NCBI GenBank assembly: GCA_007844125.1
Contig: CM017563.1
Location: 23,932,394-23,996,393, forward strand
Origin: Sinonovacula constricta
Taxonomy: Eukaryota; Mollusca; Bivalvia; Cardiida; Solecurtidae
DNA: 64,000 bases
Reading direction: 5' to 3'
Shown: piece after piece, positions 12,468 to 24,877 of the stretch
Position numbering within the stretch: position 1 is the stretch's first letter
How the letters are laid out: the number at the start of each line of letters is the position of its first letter
The notes under the pieces: generated by a model
What the model was told of the DNA's origin: nothing
What the model saw: the letters and a program-made list of their open reading frames with translations, nothing else
The model's database searches: none
Made by a program: the position numbers and the translations under genes

Positions 12468-12747
12468 TTTCAGTTATCTGGAGACAGTGTCTACTTGAAG
12501 CAGATATTGTGCTGCCTTCATTGTGTATAGCATGCCTTGAACATTTGTACCTGGCATGATACCACATCCAGTCACGTTATTCTGACACCGGGCCAACCAA
12601 TCGTGGAACTACCCTTATGTGTGCTTGAGCGTTAGCAAGGAAGCGATACCACCATTTTTTACGACTTTGGTATGTCGCGGCCCGGGTTAGAATCATGGGA
12701 CTCTCGTACCTGGAGCCGACGCTCTACCAATTGCGCTACCAGGTCCG
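12468..12747 (-). mobile_element. tRNA-derived SINE, family 2 (copy 1)
   Basis: On the minus strand the head reads GGTAGCGCAATTGGTAGAGC (A box), followed by a degenerate B box (GATTCTAACC). A body with GGTGTCAGAATAACGTG comes next, and the 3' end is GATAACTGAAATA. A second copy lies at 47611-47880 in the same orientation, and a 3'-end fragment at 20976-21036. Confidence 0.8.
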
Positions 12748-13568
12748 GTCATGGAATCAAAAGTACATAAGGGAATGTCAATAGGTTAATACAATGTCTT
12801 GACGATGGGGACTTTATCAGCTTTGTTAATCTTGTTGACTGTTTTCTGCAACAAAATATGGTTCTGTATCCAACAAAAACAAGCCACGGTGGCATATATT
12901 ATTGTATTGATAATTTATGAAAAAGGCATATCTTTACAATCAACTGAATATAACGGGATCATGTGGAAATAAATTGATCGTTCTTTTGTTAACATGGACT
13001 TTGATTTACATGTAGATTCCACCACATAACTAAGCATATTTTATTTACACCCCGAACGATTCATTGAATAACTAGTGCTTACAGAAGACCTTTTTTTCAA
13101 TTATGGGTTTAGTAACTGTTTAGGGCGATTTAACACAGGCCGTGGTAACAAGACTAATTACTGATGGTAAAAATATCATGTTTTATACATACACTCGATA
13201 CTAATACTATAAATAATATATTAATAACATAATAACAAATGAAGAAAGAATTATAATACTATCCAATCTTCATCTCTTAAAATTGTATGCAGGAAAGCAA
13301 TAGAATAGAACATAGCATTTGATTTGTTCAAAGTACATCATCGTTACTAATGAAATTTAAATATTAACATTATGTACTTTAATGAATTGATTCAATTGAC
13401 ATGTAAGGATGTACAACATTTTTAACAACACTCTTTTTTTTTTATTTCTGATATTCAGCAAAGTGGAATAATAACCGAAATCCAATGCATTTAAGCGCCA
13501 CACTTTACCTGTTTAAAGATCAATATAGCGCCATCTATAGCACTTTTCCCGGAACGATTAATTTAGAC
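12748..13568. other. No feature recognised
   Basis: AT-rich; no exon, repeat unit or element seen. Confidence 0.4.
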
Positions 13569-13955
13569 GCCGCGGCTCAATCGGAACTCCTCGGGTAGTT
13601 CCGTCCACGGGACAATCATCCCTCGGATGTATCTTGTGCAATGATACTAACTAAAATCACGATCGTTTTGTTCGCCGGATGTCGGAAGAAGAATATGCCT
13701 AAAATGTAGATCGCACAAAACATAAACAATGCCATCGTTTGACAGCTGCATGCCTGCTGCGTTGGGTAAATTAAAATTTGATGATATAAAGTTGAAGCCG
13801 CTGTAAAATGAAGTTTTACAGGCATCTTTGTTTTGACCTCTGTCTCAAAAGAAGTCCCATTTCCTGAAATGTCCAAGGTAATCCGACTACCTACATACAT
13901 CCGAGAGATGATTCGTGAATTATCCGAGGTATTCCGATTGGCCGCGGCTATAAAG
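13569..13955. mobile_element. MITE-like element with ~55-bp terminal inverted repeats
   Basis: The left end (GCCGCGGCTCAATCGGAA ... CCCTCGGATGTAT) and the reverse complement of the right end (GCCGCGGCCAATCGGAA ... TCTCGGATGTAT) match along about 55-60 bp with scattered differences. The 270-bp centre has no transposase. No clean target duplication was identified, so the superfamily is not assigned. Confidence 0.7.
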
Positions 13956-14313
13956 TTTCACTGGTTGATTTACATCTGACTTAAAAGTTAGTTACGCAGG
14001 TACAACATTAATAGACCTATGCTGTCAATGGTGGCTGCGGCGACGACGCAGGGTGAGGGGAGGTAACCATAATATAAGAAAACCATCCTGTAGGAGAGGT
14101 AATGAATTTCACTGTTTGATTTGCTTTATTGTTAGATATATGTTATATTTTTCTCATACTAATTACTCTTTACATTAATATCAATATATTCTTCTGCCTT
14201 AGATTAAATGGCTTTAGCCACAATTATGTATCAACTGCTGTTTGCTGATTTATTTAGCAATTTCCTTTTACCTTTTCATTTCTCATTATCTGGGATTGAT
14301 TGTCATAGCTTCT
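13956..14313. other. No gene recognised
   Basis: Flank between the inverted-repeat element and the tRNA-like sequence; nothing supportable seen. Confidence 0.4.
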
Positions 14314-14401
14314 TTCCAGTTAGCTTAGTTGAAAAGCAACCCAATCTAAACACAGTTAGTTTTATTTTGGGTAGATCCAGGTTCAAATCCTGGACTGGAA
14401 T
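14314..14401 (+). tRNA. tRNA-like cloverleaf with 24-nt anticodon loop; pseudogene or unusual tRNA
   Basis: All four stems pair perfectly: acceptor 14314-14320 with 14394-14400 (7 bp), D stem 14323-14326 with 14334-14337 (4 bp), anticodon stem 14339-14343 with 14368-14372 (5 bp), T stem 14377-14381 with 14389-14393 (5 bp). The T loop is a standard TTCAAAT. The A box (TAGCTTAGTTG) and B box (GGTTCAAATCC) are in place, and a T5 Pol III terminator lies at 14426-14430. The anticodon loop is 24 nt. If 17 nt (about 14350-14366) is an intron after position 37, the anticodon reads CTA, which would pair with UAG. Against a normal tRNA: no GG in the D loop, U at position 1 and a 4-nt variable loop. It could be a tRNA pseudogene or a SINE head. 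Confidence 0.45.
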
Positions 14402-14939
14402 ACCTTGACAGTCCCATTACTTCTCTTTTTATTTTAAATATACTTGTTTAAATACTGGTTTAAATTTATTTTGTTATGTATAAAATCTTATTATCACATA
14501 TCAGACAACATAAATACACTTTATTGAACTGTTTCATACCAAAGTTTTAAAGAACTGAATAGTATATGTAAAATCACTCAGGCATATGTTTAATACCAGG
14601 TACTAAATGACTGGCTGGAATATACATTTATAGTCTCTGCATAGTCATTAAATATATACACCTTGATTTAATTTCACTTAGGCAACTTTAAAAAAAAAAA
14701 TCAAAATTCTTAAAAATATTGGCATAGGTATATGTATTTCATTCACACATATCAGTACACTGTACACAACTTCAGTTTATACTAATATATCACCCTATAA
14801 AACTATTATAGTTAAAGGCACATCAGAATCTATTAAGGTGAAAAAAGGCTTTTTAATGTACTCTTTGGTCTGTATCATTTTATCAGAAATAAAATATTTC
14901 TTTGTATTAAAATAGCCACATGTTCTGATTTTTGACAAG
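14402..14939. other. No feature recognised beyond the T5 tract
   Basis: AT-rich stretch between the tRNA-like sequence and the first MULE exon. If the transposon gene has an earlier exon or the element has a left terminus here, I cannot recognise it. Confidence 0.4.
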
Positions 14940-15173
14940 TTGGCTGGGTTGTGCCAAAGGATTGATCCAGATGTTGCCTCCCAAATACAGATATTAACAG
15001 AGGATGGTGTAGCAGACAGCACAGAGCAGGTTGCACAGTTTGTGTCTGTTACACATCAGACCCACCACTTTTCCACATTAAACCGCAGGTTTAATCCATC
15101 TAAAAGGGTAATAAACTACCGTATGCCGAAGTCGAAGGAAGAAGCTGATGATCAGTCCAATCTGTTCAACTTA
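14940..15173 (+). CDS. MULE-type transposase gene, N-terminal exon
   Basis: A 78-codon open frame ending at a good donor (TTA|GTAAGA), preceded by an AG at 14938-14939. It contains NRRFNPSKRVINYRM and a trailing DDQSNL, the kind of segment that precedes the DDE core in Mutator-like (MULE) SWIM-domain transposases of animals. Phase 0 at the 3' end fits the next exon (15507). The true start codon was not found and may lie in an earlier exon. The assignment rests on the order of segments with the downstream exons rather than on this exon alone. Confidence 0.6.
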
Positions 15174-15506
15174 GTAAGATAGTATTAGGATGTTATTCCA
15201 TTGTTGTTGTTTATTAATTTAGTATAAATGTAACATCTCAATAGTTGCATAATGTAAATACATTTTTCTACTATGCATATAACAACAACAAACACTTAAT
15301 TGTAATAAGGAAATTAAGGTAAGAATTCTACTATTAAACTGTCAACAATTTGGCATTAATGCCACAATGTTTTATTATACATCAGATGCATAAGATATTA
15401 TGCAGATTTGTTGTTAGCACTTTCTCATGTTGCTCAAGGCATTCACAAAATATACTATGTTCTCACTGGATAAAATGCTTTAGTAGCAAACATTAAAACT
15501 ATTCAG

Positions 15507-15590
15507 ATGCAGCAGGAACAAATGGATCATCCAAATGATCTCATATTTTTGAGGGTCAAAAAGGAATCAAATAAGCAAGGAAAAAGTGAG
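15507..15590 (+). CDS. MULE transposase gene, short linker exon
   Basis: A 28-codon phase-0 exon with acceptor ATTCAG and donor GAG|GTATCA, coding for a hydrophilic segment (QQEQMDHPNDLIFLRVKK). It has no motif of its own; supported by splice sites, phase and position. Confidence 0.45.
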
Positions 15591-17416
<1,826 letters not shown>

Positions 17417-17720
17417 AAATTCCTCATGGTCTATCAGACACAGTGGATGAAAGACCTTTTGTTTAAGTATGGCAGCAATATGACACTGCTTGATTCCACA
17501 TACAAGACTACAAAGTATGTCCTGCCGCTGTTCATGCTTGCTGTTCGGACAAATGTTGATCATCAGGTTGTGTGAATCTTCATTGTCGAAGATGAATCTG
17601 TGGCCAGTTTGGAAGAGGCCATTGCTATTGTTAAGGAAAACAATACAAGCTGGAAGCCCCGTCATTACATGACTGATTGTGATGAAAAGGAAATGGCTGC
17701 AATGGAACAGCATTTCCCTG
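17417..17720 (+). pseudogene. MULE transposase DDE core exon with an in-frame stop
   Basis: A 304-nt exon with acceptor TTTTTTTCTAG and donor G|GTATGA. It encodes the first two catalytic acidic blocks of a MULE transposase: LLDSTYKTTKYVLPLF (first Asp) and MTDCDEKEMAAMEQHFP (second Asp, followed by the usual ai...FP). Between them lies the FIVEDE...LEEAIAIVKE stretch of the RNase H-like fold. The frame is interrupted by TGA at 17573-17575, where most relatives have Gly. The family identification is strong; the stop argues for a decayed copy. Confidence 0.85.
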
Positions 17721-17914
17721 GTATGATCTTTGCAAATAAGTAAATATGTAACTGTTTCCCTTTAAGAAATATAAAATATACATCACAATATTCATCATTT
17801 CTGTATGCTTTCACAATAGCATGATATTATTTTATCAGATAAATGTGACAAATCATGAAGAAACAGGTGCCTTATTTACATCCACGTCATAAGAAAAGGC
17901 ACATTTAAAATGCC

Positions 17915-18665
17915 AACTATTTTTCATGGTTACCATTTAAATAAACATTCAAATCTACTATTTCAATTACGTTATTCTGACCACCATTTCAATAATGTTA
18001 TTCCAGGCTACCATTTTAATAACTTTATTCCAAGCTACGATTTCAATAGAGTTATTCCAGGCTACCATTTTAATAATGTTCTCCAGGCTACCATTTTTAT
18101 AATGTTATTCCATGTACCATTTTAATAATGTTATTCCAGGCTACGATTTCAATAGCCAGGCTATCTTTTGCAATAACATATCAGAATATCATTTTTATTA
18201 ACATTATACCAGACCACCATTTCTATTACATTGTACAAGACTACAATTTTAATAACTTTATTTTAGACTACCATTTGAATAACATTATTCCAGACCCGCA
18301 GCAATAGCTCAGGTGGTAGAGCGTCGGCTTGCGGATCGGGAGGTCGTGGGTTCAAACCCTGGCTGGGTCAAACCAAAGACTTAAGAGTTGGTAGTAGTGG
18401 CTTCCCTCCTAACGCTTGGGGCTAAGGGGACAGCATTACTCCTGGCTCGTCGGTGTCAGTATAATGGACCGGCCGGGTTCAGTCCCTGGGCACCTCATAA
18501 GTGCCCCTGTGCTATAATGATAGAAATGTCGCTGCACAGTATCGGCAAAAATGCTGGCAAATCCCAATCCCACATTATTCCAGGCTACCATTTCAATTAA
18601 CATTATACTAGGCAACTATTTCAATTAACATTATACCAGGCAACCATTTTACTTAACATACCATA
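17915..18665 (+). repeat. 27-bp minisatellite, split by a SINE
   Basis: Degenerate copies of TTATTCCAGGCTACCATTTYAATAATG at 27-bp spacing, visible as a 9-residue peptide periodicity (GYHFNNVIP). The array is interrupted by the SINE at 18295-18571 and continues on the other side. Confidence 0.9.
18295..18571 (+). mobile_element. tRNA-derived SINE, family 1 (copy 1)
   Basis: The head GCAATAGCTCAGGTGGTAGA (A box) is followed by GTGGGTTCAAACCCTGG (B box), a body with GGTGTCAGTATAATGGACC, and the 3' end GCAAATCCCAATCCC. It is flanked by the same 12-mer ACATTATTCCAG at 18282-18293 and 18572-18583, consistent with a target-site duplication, although the flanking array contains the same unit. Further copies lie at 42454-42736 (minus) and 45541-45828 (plus). 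Confidence 0.9.
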
Positions 18666-18704
18666 CTACCGTAACAAACATTTTTCATTAAGATATTTCA
18701 ACAG

Positions 18705-18936
18705 AAGCCCAATGATTAATTTGTGACTTCCACCACGGACAGGCTTGGCACCGATTCATAGCGAAAGGGTCCAATGGGGTGAAGGCAAAAAAACAAAAAC
18801 ATTTGACCAGCTCCAGAGCCTAGCCTGGGCCTCATCAGAGGACGAGTTCCAACATAGGCTTGATAGCCTGGAGAAATCAGAACTGTGGAAGCCACTGAAA
18901 AACTATCTGGCACGCCAATGGCTTCCATTGAAGGAG
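18705..18936 (+). pseudogene. MULE transposase exon between second Asp and Glu; frameshifted
   Basis: Between acceptor TTCAACAG and a possible donor GAG|GTGTGT. The first part reads ICDFHHGQAWHRFIAKG, the conserved CDFHxxQAWxR block that follows the second catalytic Asp in MULE proteins. The second part reads FDQLQSLAWASSEDEFQHRL ... WLPLKE, but in a different frame. The switch falls in an A7 run at 18787-18793. A TGA also precedes the CDFH block in its own frame. Both disruptions support inactivity of this copy. Confidence 0.7.
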
Positions 18937-19623
18937 GTGTGTATGGAGAGTCTTGTATTTATGCCCTATCCTAATCTATGAAAAGCAGCATAGTTATAGT
19001 TTACTTCTTTCCATATAGTCATTAATTTCCTTTTGTTTTCATTTAGCACTCCTGATAATATTACTCATAGTGTCAACTAATGACAGGAAAGTGTTTTCCA
19101 TCTTCCGTAAGAATTTAGATCAAACTGCTTTTGTAATTAATATGCCTTTTGTGATGAGGTTATTTGTGGTCTCTTTTGGATTCATTCTGGTAAAATTCAC
19201 TGTTATTACAGTTATATTTTGGTTTCAGTTAAATATCTTAAGTCATGATTCATTATTTACTGTGAAATTTGGTATACATTTTCCTTGTAAGTAGAGGAAC
19301 TTTGGTGATTGCTCCTGGGGTCCATCGGGTCAAGCTCACGGTCACTGTTATTAAAACCAGATTCTTATGGCAATGTGCTTAAGTAAAATTTACTTTTAGG
19401 AAATTTGATAGTGTTAATTTGTGTGACTATTGACATGTTTCTGTGGATTAATAACTTGTTTTTCACTGATTCATGTTGAGCCTTTTATGTACACCTGTAA
19501 CTGTCTATATTGCTTTGGTGCTTTTACACTATTTTACTTTCAAAATATCAAACATTGTTAACAAGCACTAATTAAGATAAAGCAGATTTGCATGCATGTG
19601 TTACTGCATGTTATGTTTCTTAG

Positions 19624-19799
19624 CAATGGGCTTAGTATTCTCGTACTGGTGAACTTCTGGTTGGCGTCCACACCAACAACGGTTTAGAAAGGCTCCATGG
19701 GGTACTAAAGAATGTGTACTTAAAGAAGAACACAAAGAGGACAATAACTGCCATGGTGACAATTCTGATCCACAAATTCTTTCCAGATAAGAAACAGCA
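19624..19799 (+). pseudogene. MULE transposase exon with catalytic Glu region; in-frame stop
   Basis: Acceptor TTTCTTAG, donor CA|GTGAGA. It reads HTNNGLERLHGVLKNVYLKK, which supplies the third catalytic residue (Glu) in the NNxxE context typical of MULE transposases, followed by ITAMVTILIHKFFPDK. A TAG at 19633-19635 breaks the frame in the Trp-Ala-x-Tyr stretch just after the exon start. Confidence 0.75.
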
Positions 19800-20641
19800 G
19801 TGAGAATCTTTGTATAAAAATGTGTGTTTAATGTTAGGATGTAAGCAGTCTAGACACAGATAAGTACATGTTTATGGCACTAAGATTTAAGTGGTTTTGG
19901 CTACATTTGAATGTTTCAGCATTTTAGGTCTCTCATACAAAATGTGGATAATGAGTGCACATGACATGTAATTGTGCTTGAGCAGTTTTGTTATATATGT
20001 GATAGCTTTTATAATGGCTGAAATAACTAACAACTTTATAAAGAGTTTGAGTCTCCAAACTGAATAAAAATAGATTTTTTGAAAATAACTAACCTGGTAA
20101 TATGCAGAGAAATATTCAGTGTCGTTTTAAAGAAAACTCTTACAAATTTCAAAAATGGCAGAATATACCAGTGTGTTTTTTTTTTTGCCTCTTTTGCAAT
20201 TTATTGGATTTTGTATGAGAGTGCATTCATATGTCTCACAGTTTGACGGTTACTATGTATGTTACATAAAAAAGCCTAGTGAGTAAAAAAAAATATACCT
20301 AGTATATAAAGAATATTAGAGTATGTAAAGTTGTGTTTTATTCTTTCAATAAATTAGGTGTCAATTGGTTTAAAATTTATATAGCCATTCTCTCTTTTGG
20401 AGAATATGAAAAGACAGTAGTTTTTTTAAGTCAAATATTTAGAATGCACTTAAATGATCCAAAATACCTCCACATATGTCAGTAGTACAAGAACCGCTAA
20501 TTTAAGTATAAAATTTAGCTAAATTAAATGAAAATACAAGAACCCAATGACCCTCACCCCTCTTTATTAGGGGATAATTAACTCATGACACGCTGTAGAG
20601 TTGATGGATATAAACTCCCACAACACACATTTTACCATAAG
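19800..20641. other. Intron of the MULE gene
   Basis: No exon, repeat unit or element recognised in this AT-rich stretch. Confidence 0.45.
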
Positions 20642-20786
20642 AAAATATTGTACTTAGATACATCGAAGCAAATGTATCTGACCAAGAGAAGAAGTATGCT
20701 GCAGACATCCCAGAGTTTCTGCATGGACGGCCAACAGAATTTATCCATCACTGCATGGACAGGATGAATGACTCTCGTCATTTAGA
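20642..20786 (+). CDS. MULE transposase gene, post-core exon
   Basis: Open through the exon to a consensus donor (TTAGA|GTAAGT). The protein reads RYIEANVSDQEKKYAADIP, then EFLHGRPTEFIHHCMDRM, the P-x-F-L-x-x-RP-x-x-F-x-x-H block that sits between the DDE core and the SWIM finger in this family. No stop occurs in this frame. Confidence 0.65.
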
Positions 20787-20975
20787 GTAAGTATGACTTT
20801 TTATAATAAGTTTTCTTACATTATATTATTTTATTCTACATTTTTGTTTCTATGCTATTTATTTTTCAGACTGTGTACATTGATGTATACTTATCAAAAT
20901 ATTTACGTTTATGACAATTATGACAGTAATAACCGGGTTCATATCAAAGTCTTTTAAAATAATAGTGTTTATAGC

Positions 20976-21036
20976 TACACAGTTAAGGCAGCACTGTATC
21001 TGCTTTAAGTGGACACTCTCAGAATAACTGAAATAC
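20976..21036 (+). repeat. SINE family 2, 3'-end fragment
   Basis: AAGGCAGCACTGTATCTGCT and AATAACTGAAATACAAA match the 3' end of the SINE at 12468-12747 in opposite orientation. No tRNA-like head is attached. Confidence 0.7.
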
Positions 21037-21607
21037 AAAACAAACAGAGACAATACTTATGTGACTACTACCTGGAACTGTGTGTAGCTACAAGTTAATT
21101 AAAGGCATTGAAAATAGCCTTCCTTAGAGACTGCTGGCTAGAACTGACCCAATCCCACCACCTTCCTCTAAACCCATTAACCTCCCATTTTTTCACAGTG
21201 TGAAGCCAGGTAAGGCCTCGTTCCAATTTTGCCTAACCGGTCAGTAGAACCAACTTCGGACAATAAGATGTGCAGTCTTTACTCTATTTCTAACAGAGGA
21301 TTATTACTTTTAGGTTTCTTGTATTATATAAACACTGGTTTCAGCTTTTATATGAAACTTTACTATAAGATCACAATGCCCTTTTTTAAATCACCAAATA
21401 AACACTTCAACATTTTAATAGAATACTTATAATTATCTGCAGATGAATTTTTCGCAGAGAAACGTTTGTAAAATTGACTTCCATCTTGAGTTTAAAAATT
21501 TTCACAGATCTTATGCATTAAAAATACATTTTTTTTAAATATTTTTGTGCCTTTGAAGGTTTATGTAGTTATGTTTTCTTATAACCTTCAATGATTTTAT
21601 ATGTCAG

Positions 21608-21807
21608 AACACCACAAAGTCATCACACAGTCAGTTTAGGCAACATGGACCGATATACAATCTGTACATGCAAGGACTTCATGAAGACCTTGATGCCTTG
21701 TAGGCACATCTTTGCCAACATACTGAAGGAGGGTATATTCACCTGGGTCCTTCTACCACTACAATATAGAGACTCTATATATTTCAGATTGGACAGTGAT
21801 GTTCTAG
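21608..21807 (+). CDS. MULE transposase gene, SWIM zinc-finger exon
   Basis: Acceptor TATGTCAG, donor G|GTTTGA; open throughout. It encodes a SWIM finger with CTCKDFMKTLMPCRH, i.e. C-x-C-x9-C-x-H, which binds zinc and contacts DNA or protein in MULE transposases. A TW-x-LLPLQYRDSIYF-x-LD segment follows, as in other SWIM-MULE proteins. This is the clearest single diagnostic of the gene. The intact frame contrasts with the stops in the catalytic exons. Confidence 0.85.
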
Positions 21808-22321
21808 GTTTGAAATGATATTATTAAAGAAAGACCCAATACAATCTGGGCATAAACACTGACTGACAATAAGTCAGCTGGAAGACTTTACATAAAATTT
21901 GACACAAACCCAAATTGTGGTTTTATATAACAGTTAAACAGTAGTGATTCCACTGCATAATTTGGTAAGAAAAGACTTCTCACACACACACACACAGTCA
22001 CATTTACATATTTATTCTTAGTATATGAAACGTTTGTTTTGTATTGAAATTTTAAATGAATTATGAAAGTCTTGTTTTATTTATAAGTTAATTTGAACAC
22101 TATGCTTTAATATTCATGTTAATTCAGTTTGTACTTTAAAATTAATGATATTTTAGTCATTGTATATTTATTTTGTAATGACATGCAATGGCTTTTAAGT
22201 GATTTCATGACCAAATAAGAAGCATTTTCGTATGGCTATATGTACACAAGATTACTATATACTTTTTAAATGTTTGCCTTTAGGTCTTAAATAAAGTACA
22301 TAAGGTAAATTTTGTTCTCAG

Positions 22322-22396
22322 CTACACTGTCCGGCAGTCAAGTTTGCAGTCAAACACCAACAGAGGACAACCATGACATAGAAGAACTCAATGAAT
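22322..22396 (+). CDS. MULE gene, short acidic exon
   Basis: Acceptor TTCTCAG and donor GAAT|GTAAGC around a 25-codon acidic stretch (TPTEDNHDIEELNE). No motif; supported by splice sites and by lying between the SWIM and basic-tail exons. Confidence 0.45.
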
Positions 22397-22845
22397 GTAA
22401 GCATTAAGTTAACCATTTTTTTTTAAAATTCTGTTAGTAATCACTATTAGCTTCTAAATGAATATATGTGACTTTCCAGCTGTTTGCGCTTGTCATTATG
22501 TTTTATTTCAAAATATATCCAATGACTATACAAGTCACCTAAAAAACTTAGACAGAGAACAAGGTAATAAACAATATTTTTTTTCTTTTAGTCACTTTGT
22601 CATATTGCCTAATTATTAAAAAATAAGATTAAAACAGGGCATTGGGATTCATAGTCATGTGCTCATCCTCTGCAAGAAAATAGGTAGAGAATCATTCCAA
22701 TACTTCATCATAATAGGTAAATAAGAAAAGGTCCTATCAAAATATTTCACAGATATTTAAATTTTATCTACCAGTAGACAAAGGCAAACAAGGTAAATGC
22801 AAATGTGACAAAAACACAGAGACGAGACATAACACACAAAAAGAA

Positions 22846-22960
22846 AAAACATCAGTTACCGCCTTGGAACGGTCAATCGGCAAAAGTGCCAACTGGGGTG
22901 GTTAAACCTGGTTTGTGGAGCGCTCCAACTTGGCACTTCCTGAAGGTTTTTCTAGCAAAC
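22846..22960 (-). repeat. Dispersed-repeat block next to the RT pseudogene
   Basis: On the minus strand it reads TTCAGGAAGTGCC ... TTGCCGATTGACCGTTCC ... GGCGGTAACTG, homologous to the core of the 7.1-8.3 kb repeat. It lies on the 3' side of the reverse-transcriptase pseudogene in the same orientation. Confidence 0.75.
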
Positions 22961-23164
22961 AAACTGTGTAAATAACAACATCCCGTCAAAGTGAAACAAC
23001 TAACAGTAAGCACCTGCATCGGGAGTTAAAACAGATACAATGAACTTATATACATACATAATAACGAGAATAAAATAAACTATAAACATATGTACAGTAT
23101 GTACAATAGATAAAAGCCTCGGCAACGTTTAAATAAAAATCTAAACGAGAGATTAGTTTTCTAG

Positions 23165-23275
23165 CCAAAACGCTGATATATTATAAGATATTATAGGAAC
23201 AAATAAAACAGTCCAAGCGCTGATATATTATAAGAACAAATAAAACAGCCCAAGCGCTGATATATAATAAGATCA
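23165..23275. repeat. Three imperfect tandem copies, ~38-52 bp
   Basis: The unit CGCTGATATATTATAAGA...ACAAATAAAACAG occurs three times with length variation, downstream of the RT pseudogene. Confidence 0.7.
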
Positions 23276-23319
23276 ATTTAAATATGGCATATAATGCCAT
23301 GACATCATGTTCCAAAAGC

Positions 23320-24611
23320 GTCAAAAGTGAAATGTAAAAAAATACGAAAGAAAACATTGAAATTTAAAAAACAACCTACCAACAAAATAAAATGTAGTAT
23401 TGTTAAGAGCTAATAAGTTAAAAAAACAGTTCATGAAAAGCCCAGGATTTATCCGCAGTTGGCATATTATATGTAAGAAAGGTACTAAAATCCCGATGTT
23501 ATACCTACTGTGCAATCTCACGTAAAGGGTATGGAGACTGTTCAAGTTGTCTCACCTATATAGGGCACGACTGGAGAAATGAAGAGACAAGAATTCCATC
23601 AGTAACTGTCCAATTATGGGTTTTAGTCACTGTTTTCATATAGTCTCAACGACCTGTCCGGTCATCGTGTAATTTAAAAGCAATGCAAGTTCTTGACTGT
23701 AAAAGGGTCAATTGCAAGCAATGCAATACAACGAAGGATTCCCGGGTTGTAACCGTCTGCAATACATTTTTGATAAGTTTTGTAAAGTGGTCAGAAAAGT
23801 TATTGAGACCCTTAATTTTCTTTAACTTGTATAAAACATTTCCATAAAATGCAGGATGGCTTATGACTTTCTGTGTTTTCATACTTTCTGTAACAGTTTA
23901 GAAGAAATAAACATGTTTCTAGCATTGAAATCTTCTACTTTACTACAAACTCATGCAAACCTTGTAAGTTGTGATATGTAAATACCATAAGAGGTAGCAC
24001 GAGGTGAATCACCGTCAAGGTATGGATAATTCACAATACTAAAGTTGAAATCATCTCTCTTGTCATAGGTTTTAGTAGAGACGTCATTGGAAATAGCGAT
24101 CTCAATGTCTAGAAATGCTGCATTTAAATGTCAGTTATTTGCTTTTTTAAGGGTAAGTTCTGGAGGGTAAATCAGATGGATCATTTGAGAAAAGAAAGGG
24201 TTATCTATAGTAAGAATATCGTTAAGATAGCGTGACGTTAAATTGAAAGCCTCTATAATGTGGCTTTGGTTAGAAGGGGATAAAGTTAACATGAAATCAC
24301 GTTCAAAGCAGTATAAAAACAAATCTGCAATCAATGGTGCACAGTTGGTTTACATACGAATACCAATTACTTGTCTAAATAAAGTGTCACCGCATTTTAT
24401 GTAAATATTGTCTAATAGGAAACGTAGAGCTTCACAAACATCCGAGCAAGTCCACATAGTAAACTTTTCTAAGAAAGTGTTGGTAAAAATGCATTACTTT
24501 CATGACATGCAATATATAGACGTTGCTCTAAACCAAATGTTTTCTCAATAAGAGCAATCAATTTGGTCTTAATTAAATCATGAGGTAAAGAAGTGTACAG
24601 CATGCTGGCAA
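23320..24611 (-). pseudogene. Reverse-transcriptase pseudogene (Penelope/Naiad-like group)
   Basis: Reading 5' to 3' on the minus strand from 24611: a finger/palm segment (MLYTSLPHDLIKTKLIALIE), an IADLFLYCFERDFM block, the catalytic region SRYLNDIL, an IYPPELTLKKAN segment, then TKTYDKRDDFNFSIVNYPYL and SYGIYISQLTRFA. This is the RT family with the YLDD motif common in cnidarian and mollusc genomes. The motif here is YLND (24218-24229), so one catalytic Asp is lost. Several stops and frame changes occur before the IADL block and after SQLTRFA. The element sits just 5' of the MULE basic-tail exon, in the opposite orientation. Endonuclease and element ends were not identified. Confidence 0.8.
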
Positions 24612-24652
24612 TATTTCAGCTGTTGTAGAGAAAGTATAAATGGTCCCTACAG

Positions 24653-24877
24653 ACACCACCATTCGCCTACAACAGCGTGGAATGAGAGAGAAGCTACAAT
24701 TACTACAGGCCACTACATACACCATGACAAATGCTGAATCCTTGAAGCACTGTACCTCACAGCTAGCTGAGATGTATGACTATTTGTATTCAAAAACACT
24801 TGTAGTCAACCCCAGACCTGCACCTCTTCCAGTGAGAAGACAGAAAAAACGAGTCAGAGGATTTTATTTTGATGAAG
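24653..24877 (+). CDS. MULE gene, C-terminal coiled/basic tail exon
   Basis: Acceptor CCCTACAG, donor GAAG|GTTTGT; 75 codons open. A predicted helical stretch (QQRGMREKLQLLQATTYTMT ... LAEMYDYLYSK) is followed by a Pro-rich, basic segment (PRPAPLPVRRQKKRVRG) that could act as a nuclear-localisation signal. Such helices and basic tails commonly follow the SWIM finger in MULE proteins. The RT insertion lies immediately upstream and may have taken the end of the previous intron. Confidence 0.6.

Noticed and set aside
18388..18600. Recurring [11 protein letters not shown]... ORF (also at 42369-42641 and 45556-45825)
   Set aside because: It is the fortuitous translation of the family-1 SINE body, present in every copy.
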